Shown here: one piece after another, positions 56,902 to 64,000 of the stretch
Layout: every line of letters starts with the position of its first letter
Position numbering within the stretch: the stretch's first letter is position 1
NCBI GenBank assembly: GCA_031213475.1
Contig: JARUPZ010000007.1
Location: 9,260,458 to 9,324,457 of the forward strand
Source of the DNA: Nereocystis luetkeana
Lineage: Eukaryota > Sar > Phaeophyceae > Laminariales > Laminariaceae
Length of the DNA: 64,000 nt
Direction of reading: 5' to 3'
Notes under the pieces: generated by a model
Told to the model about the DNA's origin: nothing
Databases searched by the model: none
Seen by the model: the letters and a program-made list of their open reading frames with translations, nothing else
Made by a program: the position numbers and the translations under genes

Positions 56902-57036
56902 ATTGGATCGCCTGCATGTCGAAGGCGGGAAATATTTTCTACGGTAACCTCGTCGACGGCACTACCACGTGGATCAGACCCACCGCCCCTCAAGCTGCAC
57001 GGTCGATGCCACTGCCACAAGAAGGGGTACAAGATG
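56902..57036 (+). CDS. B exon 11 (WW core)
   Basis: 135 nt, acceptor gtatgcag, donor gtgagt, phase 1-1. The split Gly codon becomes Asp, then W-I-A-C-M-S-K-A-G-N-I-F-Y-G-N, T-T-T-W-I-R-P-T-A-P-Q-A. Both Trp kept. Confidence 0.7.
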
Positions 57037-57514
57037 GTGAGTGCAAAAGCCTCTATCCATACGTAGCACATAGGCATGGTTATCAACGGAATGGTTAGAA
57101 GGTACTTGGTCGTGTACGGCTGTATTTTCGTTCACCGATAAGCCGCTGTGCAGTCCGTCAGAACATTTCCAAACACTTGAAGCTCGTGCGTCAAGCGTTG
57201 GATGGGGAGCATTTGCAAGCAGTCCGCATGAAACGGCAGCTACTCCCGCTGTCTTTAGTGTAGTTGCCATTATTGCGATTGCCTATATTACTGTGCCTGC
57301 TTACTGGCACGACTACAACGGGTAGGTTCGTTGGTGACCTTTACGACGCGATGAAAGCCAGAAAACACACACGCTTGTACCGTGACAGCTCTCTTTGTAC
57401 GTGGCGCCCAGACTAATACGTATCGGGCCTTCCTTCGCCACCTGTTCCCGCACCATTCGGAACCGGTGCTTGTCTTCCATCTTCGATGACGATGACTCAA
57501 CAACTGCGTGGCAG

Positions 57515-57577
57515 CCCCTGCAAGCAATCAAGGAGGAAGCGCAGCCCCCGCCGAAGAAGAACTGCCGCTTCCTGAGG
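57515..57577 (+). CDS. G exon 18
   Basis: 63 nt, acceptor gtggcag, donor gtacgc, phase 1-1: P-A-S-N-Q-G-G-S...E-E-E-L-P-L-P-E-G. An in-frame TGA just upstream supports the acceptor at this place. Pairs with B exon 12. Confidence 0.6.
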
Positions 57578-58223
57578 GTACGCGTTGCACGTGGGATACA
57601 CCCGATAGTAGCATCTCAAACGTTTTTAGATTCCCAATGAGTCACGCAACCTCGCGGGTCAATGCGTCGACTTAATACGGTACTGCTCGAAACCATTCGA
57701 CCTATGTATAGGTCACCGTTGTTGCGTCTTTGACAAGCAGCGCGTATGATGCCGACATCCGGTCGATGCAGTGTCACGTACGCTGTGTGTTGATGGTTTT
57801 GAGATACAGACCACGCAGAAGTACTGCATGAGTCTCAGTAGCCAGCGGTCGCAGCAGGGAAAATCGGATAAAGCGGACAAATCGCGATGTATTAATGCAC
57901 GGCCCAATTCCGCATTTTAGTCGAGTGTGTTGGCCACCGCTTGAGGCGAATCGTCCAAACATGAGCGATTATGTCCAGCAAGAATAGATTCCACACAACG
58001 CCGTTCATACTAAAGTCAGGAAGGGCACCGTAGAGCGACACCATCAGTGGACGAGCGGTGATGGCTGTGTGATGGCACCGTCGTCAGCTGCCATGTTCGG
58101 CATCGTCTCCTGCGGCCGGAACCTGCAATGAGAAGTATGCATCGTGTAAGTACGGTCGACCGTGCCGACCCTTGTTCGCCCTTGCATCCACTGCAATTTG
58201 GCTTCGCCCCTTGGGCCACGCAG

Positions 58224-58358
58224 GTTGGAGCCGCCGCACGACGACGAGGGGGGAGGTGTACTACGCCAACGACGCCGATAAGACCACCACCTGGACCAGG
58301 CCCACGACCCCTCGAGCTGCGCCATCGATGTCATTGCCGCAAGCGCGAGTGCCGGCAC
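58224..58358 (+). CDS. B exon 12 (WW core)
   Basis: 135 nt, acceptor ccacgcag, donor gtaagc, phase 1-1. W-S-R-R-T-T-T-R-G-E-V-Y-Y-A-N-D, K-T-T-T-W-T-R-P-T-T-P. The most canonical WW core in the window (both Trp, Tyr-Tyr, T-T-T-W-T-R-P); last B exon. Confidence 0.76.
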
Positions 58359-58451
58359 GTAAGCGCAACATCATACACCTCAGTATGTGATACACACAGG
58401 CACAACTATTTATATTGTGGTTGCTTATTACTATTACGTCATCTACTGTAG

Positions 58452-58615
58452 TTTAGCGGTACTTGCCTCTGAGCCGTTTGGCATCTCGCGCGTGTCAAGT
58501 GTTCCCCACGCGTACCGCCACCGCATCTAGCTTGGCTGTACTTGCTTCTAAAAGCCGCTTTGCATATTGCCCGTGTCAAGTACCTCGTCGCGCCTACTGC
58601 CACCGCCGTGCGTCA
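58452..58615. repeat. two-copy tandem repeat, about 82 bp
   Basis: Copies share ggctgtacttgc-tct, agccg-tttg-cat, cgtgtcaagt and gcgtaccgccaccgc. No coding role seen. Confidence 0.55.
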
Positions 58616-59738
58616 TACCCTGGACTTCAAGAGCTGTCGTAAACGCGCGCGGAACACCTGAAACAATCGGTACCTGCTCACTATCATCCTCCGCTGCCGA
58701 GAAACACGGCCACTTCTTTGCCTTGGCTAGATTGCTATAGTCAAACGAAGTATTGACCTGTGAGGCGTGCTACGATGTGGGTAGCACGTTTCGGAAAACA
58801 ATATTTCTGACTATCATCGGGTTCGGTGGAATATCCTAAGTGATTTACAACCGTATTCATGACATACAGTACCTACAGCAGTAGGCCTTGGGATTGCTCG
58901 TCGGGTTGAACTTTCAGCTTTTCTCAGAATCAGATTTTTGGGTGGGATATAGAGCTCCTATACTATTATCAAGTGAGTGTCATACCTCAGAAAACTCAGG
59001 TGTTGACCCTACCGTAGAGTGCCTCTTGTTTATACGCAAGCCCTGAGATCCTGTGTGGAGCGCGCAGAGAGCGCACGCTTGAGCCATGACGATTGTGGTG
59101 CATGTAGAGAGCTCTAAACAGCTTGTGGTCATTGCGGCTGTAATCCCCTACTCGTAGACGGTATGGCGGTGTGATCTGTGAAACGATAGTACCCAGGTAG
59201 GTTGGAAAATATTTTTAACCGCCGATGATCCCGGCCGCCTGCAACCCCGGTAATCCTTGCTAGCAGTATTAATAGGACATTTTCTAGATGATGACGGAAA
59301 ATAGCAGAAGTGGAAGCAACTGTTTCGCATTAAATGTAGTGTATTGTGTTCAAGCCAAACAAATAGCGTTCAGTGTGTCTGTCACAAACGGCGGGGTACA
59401 GTCCCATATCGTGTCGCTAAGCGAAGCCGGTAAGACTATGGTACACGAAAAGGAAAGGAATCTAACTCACCAATACGTGCGCAACAACTGCATATCGGAG
59501 CACGCTCATGGTTCGTCGTCTCCAATATATTTGGCTTGTTTGGCTTGTCTTGATAGATCAGTTGGGCTCCTCAATCGAACTAGCGTGTCAGAAAGACACG
59601 GAGCGCATCCCTACTCTGCTACACCACGATCACGAAAACAGTATCAGGTATGTATTACGCATACACAATCACCCTTCCCCTCCCCCCACTATAACTAATG
59701 CCGTCTCTCCTTCGTTGTGCCCGCCGACAATGCCAAAG
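58616..59738. other. long intron or intergenic stretch
   Basis: 58770-59030 is a copy of the dispersed repeat at 50430-50670. A frame at 59508 starts with a signal-peptide-like M-V-R-R-L-Q-Y-I-W-L-V-W-L-V-L-I but its only donor (59648) has the wrong phase for the next exon, so I do not call it. Confidence 0.35.
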
Positions 59739-59980
59739 AAGCAGCAGCACGGCACCCCGATGACCCCTCGACGTCCGCCCCTGTTGGCGGGACTGCAGGC
59801 CCGGAGCAACCCCCGCTGGCCACCTCTGTAAACCCCATCACACACCCGGAAGCGGACGATGTGCTCCCTTCTCAGGAAGCTTGCTGTGCTCGCGGGAGAC
59901 TGGGCGAGCCGCTCCCATCGCCTCGTGAAGTTCACGTGCAGCAGACGGAGATTGCGGCCGCTACTGGATGTATTCCCTTG
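59739..59980 (+). CDS. candidate penultimate exon (Pro-rich, disordered)
   Basis: 242 nt, acceptor gccaaag preceded by a branch-like actaat 45 nt upstream, donor gtgagc, phase 1-0. E-A-A-A-R-H-P-D-D-P-S-T-S-A-P...E-A-D-D-V-L-P-S-Q. The phase fits the WW exons upstream, so it may be the C-terminal region of that protein, or belong to a separate gene. Confidence 0.42.
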
Positions 59981-60046
59981 GTGAGCGACGGATATTTTCA
60001 CGTTTTGCTTGTCTTCGCCCACTGACCGTTGTTGATGTTTCTGCAG

Positions 60047-60133
60047 GACACAGAAAGGGGTTCCAATCGTGTTTGGGCAGGACGGGTGGGGGGGGGTGTT
60101 TACGTTTGTATCAAATATTATGCTTTGTTCTAA
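60047..60133 (+). CDS. candidate terminal exon
   Basis: Follows a 66-nt intron with canonical gtgagc...ctgac...ttctgcag. Phase 0: D-T-E-R-G-S-N-R-V-W-A-G, ending Y-Y-A-L-F and TAA at 60131-60133. No AATAAA was seen in the next 150 bp. Confidence 0.42.
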   Translation, partial: DTERGSNRVWAGRVGGGVYVCIKYYALF

Positions 60134-60575
60134 AGGGCCCCTCACGGTATAGCGCATGCTACGCGGTAAGGGTCCACCTATATTTTCCCGAGGCTCCACA
60201 CGTCGGGAGCTCTACACCTCGCTCCAAAGCGAAATTAAACAAACCTCATCGTGCGCCCGATGAACCTAGTTGTGGCGCAAAGAATAGTGTGAATCACGCT
60301 AGACAATAGCTTCCAAGGATATTGTTATTGCCCTCGATGGAATGCATTCGAGCTCGGCCCTCAGTGTTCTTGTCTTTTTTGTGGAGTCGCAGTTGGAGTT
60401 GGTGCGAGTGTGGAGAGAGACCAGTCGGCACCGGCACAGACGGCACCCCAGCAGGCAGGGTTTGGCTCTCAGACTGAACGTCTGCTTTTTTTCCTTGAAA
60501 AAACAAGAACAAAAGGCTCGCGCTTCACGCTCGCGCGCCTCATTGTAAAATACGGATACTATATTACGGGGCAGA
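60134..60575. other. spacer, no recognised gene
   Basis: Short overlapping frames only. Nothing recognised. Confidence 0.4.
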
Positions 60576-60860
60576 GTGGTATGCTCGTACAGCAGTACGA
60601 TGGCACGGCGGGAGCAGGACGCCCCACCCCCCAACACCCATCAAGAGGTTGTGGTTTGCCTTGTCCATACGGCGGTAATGTATACGGGAAAGCACGTCTG
60701 CCGATATCTATATATCGCAGAATGTCTCCCCTCGCCTTTGGGAAACGCCCACGGCTCACGGCTCAGGTTCCGAGCGACGATGCAAGCCGGAAGCCTGCCC
60801 GTCCCTACGTACGGAAAGACACACTCCTTATGTGAAAAATGCTATCATAACGTCATGTAG
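60576..60860 (+). CDS. conserved short ORF in duplicated block, copy 1
   Basis: The last 32 codons are aligned with copy 2 in the same frame and stop: F-R-A-T-M-x-A, L-P-x-P-T-Y-G-K-T, C-Y-H-N-V-M then TAG. The N-terminal parts of the two copies match in different frames (G-K-A-R-L-P-I-S-x-Y-R-R-M-S-P-L-A lies in another frame here), so one copy has a frameshift. Possible last exon of an unknown gene. Not identified. Confidence 0.35.
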   Translation: MVCSYSSTMARREQDAPPPNTHQEVVVCLVHTAVMYTGKHVCRYLYIAECLPSPLGNAHGSRLRFRATMQAGSLPVPTYGKTHSLCEKCYHNVM

Positions 60861-61064
60861 AGTCCAGGCGGTGATGGATCAGTAGGTACAGCTTGCAAGA
60901 AATAATATTGAGCAGGTATTTATTTTCTGAAATCGGGGAGACGAATATACGACGGTAACAAAGTGATCGACAGACGGTGAAAGACAGAACATACATGTCT
61001 GTACCACAGAGAGGATTGGAAAGCGGATTACTTTTCGTCTTGAAGTTGATGCGAATTAGACTTT
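60647..61064 (+). repeat. duplicated block, copy 1
   Basis: Direct repeat of 62213-62668: ggttgtggtttgcc at the start, then aagcacgtctgccgatatct, gtcatgtagagtccagg, gtaggtacagcttgcaaga and ttttcgtcttgaagttgatg. Confidence 0.82.
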
Positions 61065-61849
61065 TTCGTGCTGCTAGTAGTAGGATGATGCACCAGACTC
61101 TTGCGCACAACCTACTAATAGTTTTTTACGAGAAGAGTGAGAATGACGACGGTGACAGATCTACGGTGGCACACAGCAGTGGTCTGCGGCGGGGTTTCTT
61201 GACGTGTATATTGCGCTTGTACGCACGACGGTTACAAAGCAATCAACACTATACTCGTGGTCGTACTACTGTATAACAATAGACACCTTTTAGACTACGA
61301 ATTGAATATGTACTTATGTGTAAGACTAGAGAAAAAAACATCGATCGATTACGCGATGCCAAAAAACGACCAGCATGAAATATTTTCCCCCCCAAAATAA
61401 GTACATGGGCACTTCTCCGGCCAAGCAGTAAAGCTTTTCTGGATATATTTTTTCGTAGTGTGGCACATCGTACAGCACACAGCACAGCTCTGCCGCAGCA
61501 TGCAGCAGGAGCACCCTCAGCTCTGCAACAACAACGCACATAAAGCACCGCCATACGATCCAAACCCCCAACCCAAGTACAACCCCCTTCTCGGTGTAGT
61601 ATGATATCGCAGCTATCACCCTTCAACAGCAGCAATGTCGGCGGCGTGGAGGGGCACCCCGATCCAGCACGCGTGACTCAACCGACAGCCTCGCGTATTA
61701 ATAGCAACTGGAAATGATCGACCACGATATTTCCCTAAATATATCGAGCACATCCAGCACAACAAACACCACGACACACTGCACAGCACAACCCGGCACA
61801 CAGGCCGTGATTCCAATGGGCCCAACCTACTAATAACAAAGATGAATTG

Positions 61850-61972
61850 GCGGTACTACTACTAATACTACTATAATTATATACTTCTACTAGTAGTGAT
61901 ATACCACTGCTACTACTAGTACTACTCCTCCTGCTACTACTACACTACTACAACTACTACTACTATTATCAT
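61850..61972. repeat. CTA trinucleotide microsatellite
   Basis: Imperfect (cta)n on the plus strand with tac/tag interruptions, about 120 bp. Confidence 0.85.
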
Positions 61973-62212
61973 TTTAGGGTGATCGTGGTTGAGAGTAAGT
62001 CGTGGCCCCCAATCGGCTGCACAGCAAGCAATACAGCGGGTTTTCTTGATACTGCGGCTGCGACGTATCGGTTGGGGTTGTGATCTCCAACAAGCAGTTC
62101 CGAACAATAGCATTTTCGCCGTATATTTTTTGTTTGTCAGCCTCTCTCCGCTTATCATGCGTCGTGTCCTTCGAAAAGGAAGAAAAAGGCCATCCATCAA
62201 CAGCCACCAATA

Positions 62213-62668
62213 GGTTGTGGTTTGCCTGGTCCATACGGAGGTAGTAGTGTATTCGGGAAAGCACGTCTGCCGATATCTGTGTATCGCAGAATGTCTCCCC
62301 TCGCCTCTAATAAAGCCCACAGCTCACTTCTCGGGTTCCGAGCGACGATGGAAGCCGAACGCCTGCCCCTCCCTACGTACGGAAAGACTCGCTCCATTTA
62401 CGAAGCATGCTATCACAACGTCATGTAGAGTCCAGGTGGTGGTGGATCAGTAGGTACAGCTTGCAAGACATAATATTGAGCAGGTATTTACTTTCTGAAA
62501 CCGGGGAGACAAAATATACGACGGTAACAAAGTGATCGACAGACTGTTAGAGACAGAATTGTTACGTGCAGTAGTACATACTGTAGATTGTCTGTACCAC
62601 CCAGAAGATTCAATATTGGAAAGTAAGCGAATTACTTTTCGTCTTGAAGTTGATGCGAATTAGACTTT
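62213..62668 (+). repeat. duplicated block, copy 2
   Basis: Partner of 60647-61064, about 1.57 kb away in the same orientation, with a roughly 40-bp insertion near 62560-62600. The interval between the copies, including the microsatellite, is not duplicated. Confidence 0.82.
62222..62428 (+). CDS. conserved short ORF in duplicated block, copy 2
   Basis: Here the whole stretch is open in one frame: G-P-Y-G-G-S-S-V-F-G-K-A-R-L-P-I-S, Y-R-R-M-S-P-L-A, F-R-A-T-M-E-A, P-T-Y-G-K-T, C-Y-H-N-V-M, TAG. Probably the better copy; a spliced 5' part is likely missing. Family unknown. Confidence 0.4.
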   Translation: MPGPYGGSSVFGKARLPISVYRRMSPLASNKAHSSLLGFRATMEAERLPLPTYGKTRSIYEACYHNVM

Positions 62669-64000
62669 AGTCTGCCAATGAAAAACGAGTGGGTGGTTTA
62701 CACATTTTTCGACAGATTGACATGTATTTTCAACTGTCGTGTTATATGCGAGTACCGAAACATACGACGAGGATTGTAAAATATAACATAGGCGAAGACA
62801 AGAAAGCAATTTACTGCTGTCCCCGTACCGCCGCTGTGGGAAAAAAGGGGGAATAAATGTTTGATTTTATTAGTTTTTTCGGCTGCAGGCGGCACAATTT
62901 GTTATTTCTCGTTTCAAATTGTCAACACGTTGGTAAAAATCAGCTCATGCGACGATAGACGCTTGATCTCGACGTATACTCAACCCACGTCCAACCCGCC
63001 TGGTGGCGGCCAAGGTCAAGTAGTATAGATGGCGGGCTCGAAGAAATCAGGTGGATCCATGTTCTAGGGGGCTAGAGTTGCCGGCGGCGTCTTACGGTAT
63101 CCTCCCAAACCTGAAAAAAAAACTATTTTTTGCAATTCGAGACGGATAGAGATTTGTTTTCATCTATTTTGTGCACACCAGCAGCCAATTGTGTTTTATC
63201 CTACGCCTGGCCAGCGCCCGCCACACGTCACCGGCCGTTGTGTGTTGTTGCTCGGATTTACTGTGCGCGCACAGACGCGAGCAAACGCCGAGACCAACTG
63301 CTGTTGCTGTGGTCTGGTGCCCCGAAAAGACGCGCTGGGTGCGCTGCACTGCACGTAGGACCCAAGCGTCCGAGCCAACTCTGACCGCCTTTCTTTGGTC
63401 TGGCGGCGGAGAGACGTGCTGAGTCAACTCGTCTAGGTATTTTGTACTTCACAATGTGACTGACTGCTGCTGCTAGTGTTTCTGCTGTGCCGCTGCTGCT
63501 GTAGTCTAGGTGTACGTATCCACCGAGAGGTGCGCGCCGAGTGCGCTTCTCTTGGTCTCTAGGCCCAAACCCGCGCCGGCCGACCGTTGTAGTCTGGCCA
63601 CGGAGATGCCGCCCGCTGACCGCGCGTCCGGCGCGAATCAACGGCGCTATAGTGTTGTGTCACCATCCAACTCATCGATCGTTATGCTGCTGTTTGTCGT
63701 AGTGGAGAACATCTTGAAGTCAGAGAGTTTGCTCTTCTTGTGTGCTTGGAGTGATATCATATGTTGGTACATGGTATGATGGTACTACACGGCTTGATCT
63801 ATTAATTATACATAGACAGCGCGATGCCTAATTTATAACTTCATCACCGTATTGCCTCTAATACCAACTTGTTTTAAAAATATATACTTCACGTACTCAC
63901 AACGTTTTTTAAACTCCTTTCGTGCAACAACGTTTCTCTCACATACTCCGAAATCACCTTTTGCAAGCTGCTTCGTGCAATGTTCCAAGATCTTGTCCTT
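62669..64000. other. end of window, no recognised gene
   Basis: Short overlapping frames, a tgctgctgctagtgtttctgctg stretch near 63465-63500 and an AT-rich last 200 bp. Nothing I can assign. Confidence 0.4.

Larger units (their letters stand above)
19434..60133 (+). other. modular multi-WW-domain gene or gene array (exon model)
   Basis: This is the extent of a set of phase-compatible plus-strand exons. WW domains are about 35-residue modules with two Trp that bind Pro-rich ligands. Here each domain is split: exons A', A and G end in L-P-x-G|phase 1; exons B start phase 1 with Trp and carry [YF]-[YF]/T-T-T-W-T-R-P and a Pro-rich tail. Twelve B, eighteen G, six A, five A' and six short C exons were placed by eye. 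Predicted introns range from about 130 nt to several kb, the longest holding transposons. The 20-43.6 kb part repeats A'-B-G-A-C; the 45-58.4 kb part repeats G-B. The PH-like exons may be the N-terminal part and 59739-60133 the C-terminus. It could instead be two genes (break near 44-45 kb) or a decaying tandem array. No start codon or promoter was identified. Confidence 0.5.

Noticed and set aside
59508..59647. Signal-peptide start of a new gene
   Set aside because: Hydrophobic N-terminus looks right, but the donor phase does not fit the exon at 59739 and no other support exists.

Overview
The window looks like nuclear DNA of an intron-rich eukaryote: roughly half GC, canonical GT-AG introns (some GC-AG), long retrotransposons and no bacterial operons. 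The gag and YR retroelement types and the intron density would fit a stramenopile such as a brown alga, but nothing in the sequence proves the species.

Region 1 (426-9245) is an almost complete tyrosine-recombinase (YR) retrotransposon on the minus strand with PAT/Ngaro-type split direct repeats: A1 (8957-9245), a long leader holding a tandem array and a purine-rich tract, gag with a CCCH zinc-finger remnant, RT-RNase H, YR, then B1 (1072-1315), A2 (784-1071) and B2 (426-669). It is disabled by two nonsense codons in RT-RNase H and a frame change at a C10 run in gag; YR is intact. Region 2 (9246-12819) has no recognisable gene. Region 3 (12820-18933) is an older relative with the same A1...B1-A2-B2 layout. 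Its RT-RNase H is gone, its gag and YR are broken, and its leader has a different tandem array.

Region 4 (about 19.4-60.1 kb, plus strand) is the most interesting part. It is a modular array of short exons that rebuild WW domains split by an intron. One exon set (here called A', A and G) ends in L-P-x-G with one base of the next codon. A second set (B) starts by completing that codon and continues with Trp, the strand core, T-W-x-R-P and a Pro-rich tail. Nearly all these exons are multiples of three with phase 1 at both ends. I count twelve B exons and 29 L-P-x-G exons. The first half (20-43.6 kb) repeats a unit A'-B-G-A-C; the second half (45.4-58.4 kb) repeats 1.84 kb or 1.3 kb G-B units. 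Two exons at 19.4-19.8 kb look like the first half of a PH domain, and two exons at 59.7-60.1 kb give a plausible C-terminus. Several copies are decaying: lost tryptophans, broken or GC donors, nonsense codons. Whether this is one giant gene, two genes, or a partly dead array cannot be settled from sequence alone.

The introns of the array host a gag-protease Copia-like fragment present twice at the same site, a 1.2 kb element with perfect 20-bp terminal inverted repeats carrying a broken coiled-coil ORF, and a miniature element made of three very short LTR-like repeats. Region 5 (60.3-64 kb) has a duplicated 0.4 kb block ending in a conserved short peptide, a CTA microsatellite and otherwise no recognisable gene.
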